Translations under genes and position numbers: made by a program
The notes under the pieces: generated by a model
What the model was told of the DNA's origin: nothing
Seen by the model: the letters and a program-made list of their open reading frames with translations, nothing else
Database searches by the model: none
Origin: Olavius algarvensis Delta 4 endosymbiont
Lineage (GTDB): Bacteria; Desulfobacterota; Desulfobacteria; Desulfobacterales; CAJINA01
DNA: 64,000 bases
Assembly (NCBI GenBank): GCA_905176665.1
Contig: CAJINA010000189.1
Span: 1-64,000, forward strand
Direction of reading: 5' to 3'
In this document: positions 17,308-25,737 of the stretch, in pieces
Layout of the letters: each line of letters opens with the position of its first letter
Position numbering within the stretch: the stretch's first letter is position 1

Positions 17308-17886
17308 TTACCCGGCCAAACGACTTTCGAATACGGCCCTATTTGTTGCCAGCATCCGCCCGGCCATGAGATCGTCCATGGCCCGGGTGTAGTCTGCCAA
17401 ACGAACACCGGGAACCAGCTCACTTTTTGCAATCACCGCCAACAGGGCGATGTTCTGCATCCGGGCGTCCGGCAGTTCCGGGTCGTACACCGGGATGGCC
17501 TTGATGTCCCGCGCTTGCGCCGTCGCTTGTAACATCTCCACGCTGACTTCCGGATCCCGGCCTAACCGAACGTCAAGGGGCTGCCAGACAGCATTGTAGT
17601 AAATCAAGGTGCCGCGATCCTTCAGGGCAATATTCATGGCACGCAAGGCTTCGTGCCTTTCGAGGGCCACCACCAGATCCGCACGCCTTTCCGCTATCAG
17701 CGGGGCGTGGGCGTCCCGACCCATTCTGATCTGCGATTTGACGATGCCGCCCCGTTGGGCCAGTCCATGGGTGTCGACCCCCTTTACCGGCAGACCGGCG
17801 TGATCACCTGCCCGGAGAATGATTTCGCTCAACAGGCCGATACCCTGTCCGCCCACACCGGCAAGGTAAATATTGAATGCGTCCAT
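17308..17886 (-). CDS. iorB: Indolepyruvate ferredoxin oxidoreductase, beta subunit
   Basis: 192 residues from the ATG at 17886, where the family motif begins (N-I-Y-L-A-G-V-G-G-Q-G-I-G-L-L-S-E). The open frame runs to 18045, but that part lies inside iorA. This is the gamma-type domain of 2-oxoacid:ferredoxin oxidoreductases. With IorA it oxidatively decarboxylates aryl-pyruvates to aryl-acetyl-CoA, reducing ferredoxin. The segment V-D-T-H-G-L-A-Q-R-G-G is typical. It starts 7 bases after the iorA stop, so iorA-iorB is one operon. Confidence 0.92.
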   Translation of the reverse strand: MDAFNIYLAGVGGQGIGLLSEIILRAGDHAGLPVKGVDTHGLAQRGGIVKSQIRMGRDAHAPLIAERRADLVVALERHEALRAMNIALKDRGTLIYYNAVWQPLDVRLGRDPEVSVEMLQATAQARDIKAIPVYDPELPDARMQNIALLAVIAKSELVPGVRLADYTRAMDDLMAGRMLATNRAVFESRLAG

Positions 17887-17893
17887 GTAGTTT

Positions 17894-19783
17894 TTATCCC
17901 CGCGGTTCGATTGGTTTCGGTGATGTGATCGCCTTGGCCGGGCAGGTCTGCAGGCAGGACCCGTCCCCGATGCAGAGGTCATGATTGATGGTAACCCGCC
18001 CTTCACTGTCCCGGGTAAAAGTGGGACAGGCAAAGACCTCCACACACTCGTGGACCCGCTGGCAGGTATCCTGGTCCACGGCTACAGCCCGCTGCTGATA
18101 GGCCGGCTTTTTCTTCTGCTGCCGCATGAATTTGAGCATACAGGGATGGCGGGCGATGACCACACTGAAACCGCCGTCGTTCACCGCTGTTTCAACCAGT
18201 TCTTGCAGGCGGGCTTGCTGGTAAGTGTCAATTTCATATATATTGGGCACCCCCAGGCCTTCCAGCACCTGTCGCAGGGGGATTTTTTCAACGGTCTCAT
18301 TAAAGTTCCGACCGGATGCGGCGTGATCCTGATGCCCGGTCATGGCGGTCGTCCCGTTTTCCATCAGCAGCATGGTGATGTTGTGGTTGTTGAAGAGGGC
18401 GTTGATGATTCCGGGCAGGCCGGCATGAAAAAAGGTGGAATCTCCCATGAATACGACGACTTTGCGGGAATCGTTAAACAGGGACAGCCCGGAACCCATC
18501 CCCGTGGAGGCCCCCATGCACATAAGCAGTTCACCCATTTCGTACGGTTCCTGGAACCCCAGGGTATGACAGCCAATGTCGGCCACGGTGATATCTGTCG
18601 CTGCCAGGGCCTGCTTGATGGCATGGAACGCGCTGCGATGTCCGCACCCCGGACACATCTGGGCCGGCCGCAAGGGTGCCGGTGGGGGTTCTTGGGTCCG
18701 TCCCATGCGCTCCGGCACCAAGTCAGTCCAGGTATCCTGTAGCAACGTGTATACCTTATCGGGTGTATATTCATCGAGCCAGTCGTCGAGGGCAACCTTG
18801 CCGGTAATTTTGACCGGAATGCCCTCATCGAAGGCCAGCGCTTTTATCTCATTTTCAAGGGTGTTGTCCAGCTCTTCCAATATCCTGATTTCTTTGTGAT
18901 TATACAAAAATTTCCGAATCATGGCGCGCGCGGCCGGGTACACCATCCCCAACTTCAATATATCCGGTTTCGCGGTGGCCGCGTTCAGTACGTCCAGCAG
19001 GGACAGAAACGGCAGCCCGGAGGTGATGATACCCCGGTCACGGTTGCCGTGATCCACCACCCGGTTGACACCGGCTGACACACCCCACTGCTCAGCCTTG
19101 TCCAGGTTCATCAGGGCCCTGGTTTTCATGGGAAACACCAGTGCGGCAATGGGGATATAGGGGCCGTTTTTCCTGTCAAACCGGGGCGTGTTGTCCGGCT
19201 GAATCGGGTCACGGGCAGGAAATGCGATTTTTTCCTTGGCGTGGCAGATATGGGTGGTCATTCTCAGGATAACGGGCATGTTCAACCGGCGGGACAATTC
19301 CGCGGCTTTCAGATAAAAGGCATAGGCCTCGGCCGGTGAAGCCGGTTCCAGCATAGGCGTGTAGCTCATGCGGGCCAAATGCCGGTTGTCCTGTTCGTTC
19401 TGGGAAGAGTTGGCGCCGGGATCGTCGCCCAGGATTACCACCAGCCCGCCGATAATGTTCATCAGACTTAATTGGACAAAGGTGTCCGCGGCAACATTCA
19501 ATCCCACGCTCTTAAAAAAGACGGTGGCCAGGTGGCCGTTGACCGCGGCACCATAGGCCACTTCCGTGGCCACCTTCTCGTTGGTGGAAAACTCGAAATA
19601 AAAAGGCCGCCGGTCTTCGGGAATAGACCCGATGGCCGTCGCAATTTCAGGCGTGGGCGAGCCCGGGTAGGAAGTTACAACCCGGGTGCCGGCTTCGACC
19701 ATGGCCCGTACCAGGGCGGTATTGCCCATCATGATCTCTTCAAACGGCTCCTCCCTGAGAAGCATCTCGCCCATATCTTTCAT
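17894..19783 (-). CDS. iorA: Indolepyruvate ferredoxin oxidoreductase, alpha subunit
   Basis: 629 residues, full length. N-terminal pyrimidine-binding domain with SYPGSPTPEI; central region with MCPGCGHRSAF; the thiamine diphosphate motif G-D-S-T-F-F-H-A-G...N; and a C-terminal ferredoxin domain with two clusters (C-x5-C-x5-C-P and C-x5-C-x3-C-P). It oxidises indolepyruvate, phenylpyruvate and related 2-oxoacids from aromatic amino acids. AAGGA lies about 6 bases before the ATG. Paired with iorB directly downstream. Confidence 0.95.
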   Translation of the reverse strand: MKDMGEMLLREEPFEEIMMGNTALVRAMVEAGTRVVTSYPGSPTPEIATAIGSIPEDRRPFYFEFSTNEKVATEVAYGAAVNGHLATVFFKSVGLNVAADTFVQLSLMNIIGGLVVILGDDPGANSSQNEQDNRHLARMSYTPMLEPASPAEAYAFYLKAAELSRRLNMPVILRMTTHICHAKEKIAFPARDPIQPDNTPRFDRKNGPYIPIAALVFPMKTRALMNLDKAEQWGVSAGVNRVVDHGNRDRGIITSGLPFLSLLDVLNAATAKPDILKLGMVYPAARAMIRKFLYNHKEIRILEELDNTLENEIKALAFDEGIPVKITGKVALDDWLDEYTPDKVYTLLQDTWTDLVPERMGRTQEPPPAPLRPAQMCPGCGHRSAFHAIKQALAATDITVADIGCHTLGFQEPYEMGELLMCMGASTGMGSGLSLFNDSRKVVVFMGDSTFFHAGLPGIINALFNNHNITMLLMENGTTAMTGHQDHAASGRNFNETVEKIPLRQVLEGLGVPNIYEIDTYQQARLQELVETAVNDGGFSVVIARHPCMLKFMRQQKKKPAYQQRAVAVDQDTCQRVHECVEVFACPTFTRDSEGRVTINHDLCIGDGSCLQTCPAKAITSPKPIEPRG

Positions 19784-19946
19784 GTGCAGTCCTTTTGCAG
19801 TATGGCGTCACACAGTTGCTCCAACGGTGTCAGTTTTTAGCTGGAGGGCCTACGAGAAGGTTTGCGGACGCAGATGGTGACGGTCCTCCTGGATTCAGGT
19901 CAGCTCCATATAAATTAAGACCTAATTGCACCGATTCAACAGTTCC

Positions 19947-20828
19947 CTATGGGGCTGGACGCCGGTCTGGTTTCATCTGGACCCGATACTTTTTCACATA
20001 TCCGATCGGCTTGTAGCTGTGCTTGGCCCGCCGCAGGCCTTCATTGCCCAGATCCTGCTCACGATTGATGGTGTCATACTGTTCGGGCAGGATGGAGGCA
20101 AAGGCCTGGTTGACAAACTGCCAGACGCCCTTGTAACCACTGACGGCCTTTTCAAAATGGATGATAAAGCTCGTACCGCGGGCATTTTCTTCACCCAGCG
20201 AATAGGCCACCGGGCGATCCTCAACATAGTAGATGCCGCCGCACAGCTGCAATTCTTCGGCATGCACCAGGGCTTCCCGGGCGGCCGGGTAATCACCCGG
20301 GTCCTCACGCCCCTGCACCCATTCCTCCAGGATCTGCAAGGCGGCCGGGGGGTGGCTTTCCAGGAGGGGCTCGCCGGTATAGGTGTAGTTTTTCAAGAAC
20401 GCCTTGATCAGGTTACGCTTTTTATGGAGTTTGCGCCCGGTCAGTTCCGCCAGGGCTTGACGTGAGTATAAATAGTCAAAATTATCCCTGTCCTCGGCGG
20501 TTGTGAAGCCCCGGGCGGCCATCTTTTCAGCCAGGACGGCGGGCACGCATTTCAACACACCGAAACTGCCGAAAAGTTGCGCCAGGAGCGCATCTTCCGG
20601 CAGGCCGAAAGGCAGCATGAAAAATGGGCTGTCCTGATCCCGGCCGGTAAACAGGAGCAACTCCCCGGGGAGCCGGGAAACCCGGTAATGATGGTCCTGC
20701 CGAAAAAGATACAGGTTAGCGAAGGTAAATTCGGACACACCGTCGGGCAGTTGCTGAAAACGCGGATGAAGTTCAGGTCGCAGATCAAGGCTCAATTCGA
20801 CAGACTCGGGATAGACGGGAATCGGCAT
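19947..20828 (-). CDS. DUF2156 (LPG_synthase C-terminal / GNAT-like) protein
   Basis: 293 residues matching the stand-alone DUF2156 family, related to the catalytic domain of phosphatidylglycerol lysyltransferase (MprF) with a double GNAT fold. Recognisable segments are F-T-F-A-N-L-Y-L-F near 35, D-Y-L-Y-S near 123, L-K-N-Y-T near 145 and the C-terminal N-R-E-Q-D-L-G-N-E-G-L-R-R-A-K. No membrane segments are present, so it is a soluble version. The acceptor substrate is unknown. It lies 27 bases downstream of the thioesterase gene on the same strand and is probably co-transcribed with it. Confidence 0.85.
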   Translation of the reverse strand: MPIPVYPESVELSLDLRPELHPRFQQLPDGVSEFTFANLYLFRQDHHYRVSRLPGELLLFTGRDQDSPFFMLPFGLPEDALLAQLFGSFGVLKCVPAVLAEKMAARGFTTAEDRDNFDYLYSRQALAELTGRKLHKKRNLIKAFLKNYTYTGEPLLESHPPAALQILEEWVQGREDPGDYPAAREALVHAEELQLCGGIYYVEDRPVAYSLGEENARGTSFIIHFEKAVSGYKGVWQFVNQAFASILPEQYDTINREQDLGNEGLRRAKHSYKPIGYVKKYRVQMKPDRRPAP

Positions 20829-20855
20829 CAGGACATCTCCAGGGTTAACAGCGAT

Positions 20856-21326
20856 TTATTTGGGCAACATGCTGTCCGGCATCAACACGGCCACCACTTG
20901 CCCCCGGGCGCATACCTGCCCTTGTGCGGTGACCTCGGCCGCTACGACGATTTTGCGCGGTTTGATCTCTTTTACGCTGCCACGGACTTCCAACGGGCCG
21001 TCAATGGGAGTGGGACGCAGGAAATCAACATGCAGGGAAGCCGTGACAAACCGCAATGGCGGAGAGGTTCCCATGGCCCGGCCCGCTGCGCGGTAAGCAG
21101 CTGCGGACGCCGTACCGGTTCCGTGGCAGTCGATAATCGAAGCCAGCAAGCCCCCGTAAACAAAACCGGGAACGGCAGTATGATATGCCTGGGGTGTGAT
21201 GACGGCAACGCTCTCGTCGCCATCCCAGTAGCTTTTTAGTTGCAGGCCGTGTTCATTGAGACGTCCGCAACCATAACAATGGCTCAGCCCATCTGCATAT
21301 GTATCTTGAAATGCTTGTTCGCTCAT
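20856..21326 (-). CDS. PaaI/YbgC-like hotdog thioesterase
   Basis: 156 residues with a single hotdog domain. The N-terminal C-Y-G-C-G motif is typical of one PaaI-like subgroup. The active-site helix is G-F-V-Y-G-G-L-L-A-S-I-I-D-C-H-G, with Asp in the usual place. S-L-H-V-D-F-L-R-P-T-P and the A-R-G-Q-V-V-A-V strand complete the fold. It probably hydrolyses an acyl- or aryl-acyl-CoA; substrate unknown. The iorAB operon downstream makes a link to aryl-acetyl-CoA conceivable but unproven. Confidence 0.85.
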   Translation of the reverse strand: MSEQAFQDTYADGLSHCYGCGRLNEHGLQLKSYWDGDESVAVITPQAYHTAVPGFVYGGLLASIIDCHGTGTASAAAYRAAGRAMGTSPPLRFVTASLHVDFLRPTPIDGPLEVRGSVKEIKPRKIVVAAEVTAQGQVCARGQVVAVLMPDSMLPK

Positions 21327-21442
21327 AAAGGGTCCTTTGACAGTTCATCTCCGGGATCAATGAATAGACAAATTCTCATGCAGTTGTAGCATGCGAACCG
21401 GTTGAGTCAATAATTCCATGGATGAAAAATTATGGGGGGTAT

Positions 21443-21460
21443 GGTATAAGGCGTTATACC
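21443..21460. promoter_or_regulatory. Perfect palindrome in the thioesterase / sensor-kinase divergent region
   Basis: GGTATAA (21443-21449) and TTATACC (21454-21460) are perfect inverted arms with a four-base centre. It sits 28 bases before the kinase ATG and about 117 bases before the thioesterase start. An operator is possible; it is also close to a -10-like TATAA. Confidence 0.3.
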
Positions 21461-21488
21461 CTATCTGTAATTCAAAGACATCAACGCG

Positions 21489-24401
21489 ATGCGGCAGCGG
21501 AGTACGGAATTGGCCTGGAAGCACACCCCGGATACAAATGATCACGACCTGCCCCTTTATAACAGCAGAATCCTGAAACTGTATATCGACTACCTCGAGA
21601 AAAAGCATCCCCTGGCCGACATAGAGGCGATCCTGGCCTTTGCGCGCGTTAGAAGATATGAGCTCGATGATCTCGGCCACTGGTTCAGTCAACGCCAGGT
21701 TGATCGCTTCCAGGAAAGCGTTGAACAGCAGGTGGCTGACCGTGATGTTGCCCGTAAAGCCGGCCGACATGCAGCCCTGTCGCAAACCGGCGGCCCCGCT
21801 CGTCAGTATGTCCTCAGCCTGGTGAATCCGACCACGGCCTACCTTTTGATGCCCCGCTTGTACCGCCTCTGGAGCAAAGGGGCCACGGTTGCGGCCCGCC
21901 GCCTGGGACGCAATCAGGTAGAGATCAAAACGCGGCCGGCTCCCGGGGTAGCGGAAAAATACTATCAATGTGCCAACCGGACCGGCACCTTGGAGGCGCT
22001 GGCGGCCCTGTTTACCGGCAAACTAGCGCATATTCAACATGACGAATGTTTTCACCGGGGCGGAGCCTGCTGCCGGTATGTCGTTTCCTGGATCCCCACC
22101 CCGGCCATGACCTGGAAACTCCTGCAGAACTTGATTCTGCCGGTCGGTGTCCTCGCAACGGCAATCGGATTTTACGCGCTGCCTTTCTACCAGGGGTTGC
22201 AGCTATTAACCCTTTCAGCAGCGGCCTGGCTGGCCGTTGGGTACTATACCGAAAAAATCAAGCGGGCAGACCTTGCCCGGCGCATCGATATCCAGGGCAA
22301 TGCCGCCCAGGACCTGCTGGCGGAAATAGACGCCCACACCAACGATGCCTTGATCACCAAAGAAATCGGACAGGCCGCCACCGGGGTAACTGATGTCGAT
22401 GAATTGTTGGCAGCCGTGGTCGGCATTCTCGAACAACATCTGAATTACGATCGCGGCATATTGATGCTGGCCGATGAAGAACAGGATCACCTGGAATTTC
22501 GGGCCGGGTTTGGACACAGTCGGGAAGATGAAGGTTACCTGGCCGGGCATCCTTTCGCCCTCAAGGGGGCCGGCCCTGAAGAATTTGCGGTAAAGGTGTT
22601 CAAGGAAAAACAGGCCTTTCTCACCAATAACCTGGCCGAAGTGAAAGCCCGGTTTCCGGAACATGCCCTGGCAGCCGCCGAGAAGCTGGGCGTCAACTCT
22701 TTTATATGTCTGCCGCTGATCTACAAGGATAAGGCCATTGGTATCCTTGCCGTGGAAAGCATTCACCAGCGGCGCCCCTACCGGACCCGGGACCTCAATT
22801 TCCTGCTGGGCATCACTTCCCAGATTGCAGCCAGCATCACCAATGTACGCACTCTGAAAAAACTGGCCGAAAATGAACTGCAATACCACACCTTGTTCGA
22901 TACGGCCATCAGCAGCCTGTATGTCTTCGGTGATAACGGAAAATTGATCGATATCAATGCGTCGACCAAGGCCATGCATGGTTACACCCTGGCCGAAATG
23001 CAGACCCTTTCCAGCCGCGATCTCATCCATGCGGATTCCCTGGAAGATTTTGACTCCTTTTTTGACACCGTATCATCTGGTCGAACCTTCATTGGGGCGG
23101 GTAAATGTCTGCATAAGAACGGTTCCGTCATCGAAGTCGAATTTCACGGCCGCGCCTTTACCATCGGCGGTCAGCACCGGTTTTTGTTGAGTATCCGGGA
23201 CATCACCGCCCGCAAAAAAGCTGAACGTGAAAAACAGGAAGTCCAGGAGAAACTCGCGCGGGCCAAAAAGATGGAAGCTCTCGGATTGTTGGCCGGCGGG
23301 GTGGCCCATGATCTGAACAACATCCTCTCGGGCCTGGTCAGCTATCCCGAACTGCTGTTGATGGACCTGCCGGAAGACAGCCCCTTGAGAAAGCCCATCG
23401 AAATCATCCTCTCATCGGGTGAACGGGCGGCGGCCGTCGTCGCTGACCTGGTGACCATCGCCCGCGGGGCGGCCAGCAGCCGGGAGGTCGTCAACATCAA
23501 CTCCCTGGTCGAGGAATACCTGGTCTCCCCGGAGTATGCGACCTTGAAAACGATTTACCCACGCGTCCACCTGTATGCCCGGCTGGCTCCCGACCTGCCG
23601 AACACCAGCTGTTCGACGATCCACCTGAAAAAAGCCCTGACGAACCTGGTCATCAACGCTGCCGAAGCCATGGAAGACAGCGGTGAAATATGCATCGCCA
23701 CCTCCAATCGCTACCTGGACAAGCCGTTGAAAGGATACGACGATATTCTTGTCGGTAAATGTGCGGTATTATCGGTTTCCGATCAGGGCGACGGTATAAC
23801 CCCGGAGGAGATCGAACGCATTTTTGAACCTTTTTACTCGCGTAAGATTCTCGGCCGCGGCGGCACCGGTCTGGGCCTTACCATCGTTTGGAATACCTTG
23901 CAGGATCACCAGGGCTACATCGACGTGATCAGCAGTTCCGGGGGAACAAAATTTCATCTTTATTTCCCCGTTACCCGCAAACCTGTAGCGACGGGTCCCA
24001 TCCCGCGCCGTCCAGTGGCGGACTACCGGGGCAATGGGGAAACGATCCTGGTGGTGGATGACGAGGAAAACCAGCGACTGATTGCCGGTGAACTTTTGAA
24101 AAAGCTTGGTTACACCGTAACCACCCGGCCGGATGGCGAGTCGGCCCTGCTGTATCTGCAAGCGCGCCAGGTGGATTTGCTGGTACTGGATATGATTATG
24201 GAGCCCGGCATGAATGGCCGGGAAACTTACGCCGCCGCACTTGAGATTCATCCCGGCCAGAAAGCCATCATTGCCAGTGGGTACTCGGAAACCGAGGAAG
24301 TGAAAGCCGCCCTACGACTGGGAGCCGGCCAGTTCATTAAAAAACCCTATACCCTGGAAACGATCGGGATGGCTGTTAAACAGGCTCTGGCTGCTGGTTA
24401 G
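21489..24401 (+). CDS. Membrane hybrid histidine kinase with GAF, PAS and receiver domains
   Basis: 970 residues. Residues 1-205 form a soluble N-terminal domain ending in a Cys-rich stretch (C-F-H-R-G-G-A-C-C-R-Y), which resembles V4R/heme-NO-associated sensor domains but is not a firm match. Two membrane segments lie at about 212-232 and 236-252. GAF is at about 290-455, PAS at about 463-575, the H-box with His607 in GGVAHDLNN, HATPase motifs D-Q-G-D-G-I and G-T-G-L-G-L, and a receiver (about 850-970) with phosphoacceptor Asp901. All catalytic residues are present. No output gene adjoins it. The start lacks a clear ribosome site, so it is tentative. Confidence 0.85.
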   Translation: MRQRSTELAWKHTPDTNDHDLPLYNSRILKLYIDYLEKKHPLADIEAILAFARVRRYELDDLGHWFSQRQVDRFQESVEQQVADRDVARKAGRHAALSQTGGPARQYVLSLVNPTTAYLLMPRLYRLWSKGATVAARRLGRNQVEIKTRPAPGVAEKYYQCANRTGTLEALAALFTGKLAHIQHDECFHRGGACCRYVVSWIPTPAMTWKLLQNLILPVGVLATAIGFYALPFYQGLQLLTLSAAAWLAVGYYTEKIKRADLARRIDIQGNAAQDLLAEIDAHTNDALITKEIGQAATGVTDVDELLAAVVGILEQHLNYDRGILMLADEEQDHLEFRAGFGHSREDEGYLAGHPFALKGAGPEEFAVKVFKEKQAFLTNNLAEVKARFPEHALAAAEKLGVNSFICLPLIYKDKAIGILAVESIHQRRPYRTRDLNFLLGITSQIAASITNVRTLKKLAENELQYHTLFDTAISSLYVFGDNGKLIDINASTKAMHGYTLAEMQTLSSRDLIHADSLEDFDSFFDTVSSGRTFIGAGKCLHKNGSVIEVEFHGRAFTIGGQHRFLLSIRDITARKKAEREKQEVQEKLARAKKMEALGLLAGGVAHDLNNILSGLVSYPELLLMDLPEDSPLRKPIEIILSSGERAAAVVADLVTIARGAASSREVVNINSLVEEYLVSPEYATLKTIYPRVHLYARLAPDLPNTSCSTIHLKKALTNLVINAAEAMEDSGEICIATSNRYLDKPLKGYDDILVGKCAVLSVSDQGDGITPEEIERIFEPFYSRKILGRGGTGLGLTIVWNTLQDHQGYIDVISSSGGTKFHLYFPVTRKPVATGPIPRRPVADYRGNGETILVVDDEENQRLIAGELLKKLGYTVTTRPDGESALLYLQARQVDLLVLDMIMEPGMNGRETYAAALEIHPGQKAIIASGYSETEEVKAALRLGAGQFIKKPYTLETIGMAVKQALAAG

Positions 24402-24445
24402 CTGCCCAAGGCAATGACCGGCCTCCCTCCCCGGCTCCGGGGTCA

Positions 24446-24931
24446 TTAGAAGGCAGGCAACCCGGTCAACAGTTCGCCGGTCCTTAAATAGTGGTTCATC
24501 GCCTTTTCCCAGGCCTGCATCGTGGTCGTGTAATTCTCGGCTGTAAAAGCCTCCAGAGCCTTATCTCCCGCCTCGCTCAGCGCTGTCTGGCTGTAGGTAA
24601 TGGTGGCCTGGGACGCCTCTTCTGAGACCGCTGCCAGCACGATGTTTAGTTTTACAAAGGTTTTTCCCGGCGTGTGTTTGATCATTTCGACCAACCCATT
24701 GGCAAAGTCATATTCGGTCACATACCACGCTGCCTGCGCTTCACCATCCTCTGTGATGAATACACAGTCCCTTTCGACGACGCCCGACTCGGAATAGACC
24801 ACCACCGGATTCCAGCCTTCGCACCACAGGGCTTCTTTTACCGGACAATACAGCGGAAAAATCTCTGCGGGCGTGCCCGCGAGGGTCTGGGTATAGGTAA
24901 GGGTAACTCGCCGGGGTTTGACAATTTTCAT
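24446..24931 (-). CDS. SRPBCC-superfamily protein
   Basis: 161 residues from the ATG at 24931, chosen because AAGGAGAG lies directly upstream; the frame opens at 25012. The pattern T-P-A-E-I-F-P-L-Y-C-P-V...E...W with alternating strands and a C-terminal helix fits the START/SRPBCC fold, a hydrophobic ligand pocket (polyketide cyclase/dehydrase-like). The ligand and reaction are unknown. It lies alone on the minus strand, convergent with the kinase gene. Confidence 0.75.
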   Translation of the reverse strand: MKIVKPRRVTLTYTQTLAGTPAEIFPLYCPVKEALWCEGWNPVVVYSESGVVERDCVFITEDGEAQAAWYVTEYDFANGLVEMIKHTPGKTFVKLNIVLAAVSEEASQATITYSQTALSEAGDKALEAFTAENYTTTMQAWEKAMNHYLRTGELLTGLPAF

Positions 24932-25038
24932 ATCTCTCTCCTTTGCTATGGTCATAAAACGGCGACAGTATGAACTGTGAAGCCGGTGTCGGGTCAAGAC
25001 GGTTTTCTGCACCGGTTGGCAATTCAGAAAATAGTGGT

Positions 25039-25485
25039 TCAGGACCCCGCTGATCCCAATGTTTTTAGCAGGAACGTTAAAAGCGAAACTCCGAGGGCGA
25101 TAATCGACATTGTCGTGGCCAGGCGGTACTTTTTATTTTCATCTTCCAGGGACGCCAGTACTGAGGCCAGCAGTGGAAAATGGAGGCAATGGTGATCCCC
25201 GCCCACTCTGAGGGCAAAAACCTCTACCCGCATTTTCGACTTCTCTTTGCCGGGCCTCTGGTCATCAACGGTGTATCCATAACGCTTGTTCAGGTGGTAA
25301 TAGAGGCGCCCAAAGAGAATATCCGGTTCCATGGAGAGTTGCGCCGCCATTTTATCAAGATCGATGGGCATCCATATTTTGGAGGACCGGCGGTCCGGAT
25401 CTTCTTCGTCGTAGGCGGCATATTGTTCGTAATAGCGGGCGTAGATGGCCTTTAAGATTGTCCGGTCGGTCGGTGGTTTTAGCAT
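25039..25485 (-). CDS. Hypothetical protein with C-terminal membrane segment
   Basis: 148 residues from the ATG at 25485, which has an AGGAGG site 5 bases upstream (the frame opens at 25515). I recognise no domain. The N-terminal half carries helices with I-Y-A-R-Y-Y-E-Q-Y and W-M-P-I-D-L-D-K-M-A segments, suggesting a winged-helix-like soluble part. A hydrophobic segment (about 122-140, MSIIALGVSLLTFLLKTL) forms a C-terminal anchor, so it is probably a tail-anchored cytoplasmic protein. It lies 16 bases after the zinc-ribbon gene and is probably in the same transcript. Confidence 0.7.
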   Translation of the reverse strand: MLKPPTDRTILKAIYARYYEQYAAYDEEDPDRRSSKIWMPIDLDKMAAQLSMEPDILFGRLYYHLNKRYGYTVDDQRPGKEKSKMRVEVFALRVGGDHHCLHFPLLASVLASLEDENKKYRLATTMSIIALGVSLLTFLLKTLGSAGS

Positions 25486-25501
25486 CTGACCTCCTGTTGA
25501 C

Positions 25502-25702
25502 TCACGTGCGCTCACCGTTTTTAGGCGGGCGCAGGTAATCGGCTGTTATGGATTGGATATACTGCCAGTGCGTCTTACGCGCCGGCCGGGTCCTGTGAAT
25601 CAAACAGCACTGTTCGCAAAGCAGTTCTTCCCGGAACCAGAATGCCTGGGCGGATTCGACCGCCAGTCCGCACCGTGAGCAGCAGCGCATTTCTACAACC
25701 AT
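25502..25702 (-). CDS. Small zinc-ribbon-like protein
   Basis: 66 residues. Two Cys pairs (C-S-R-C at about 8-11 and C-E-Q-C-C at about 29-33) flank a short beta segment, a typical zinc-ribbon layout. The C-terminal half is basic and aromatic. AAGGAT lies about 8 bases before the ATG. Function unknown; it may be a metal-stabilised adaptor. It lies between the SMP-30-like gene and the membrane-anchored hypothetical on the same strand. Confidence 0.65.
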   Translation of the reverse strand: MVVEMRCCSRCGLAVESAQAFWFREELLCEQCCLIHRTRPARKTHWQYIQSITADYLRPPKNGERT

Positions 25703-25737
25703 TGATCATCCTTTCCACAACCGTGGCAGTTGGCGTC

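Noticed and set aside
17887-18045. N-terminal extension of iorB
   Set aside because: It would lie inside iorA and has no family match; the ATG at 17886 begins directly at the conserved motif.
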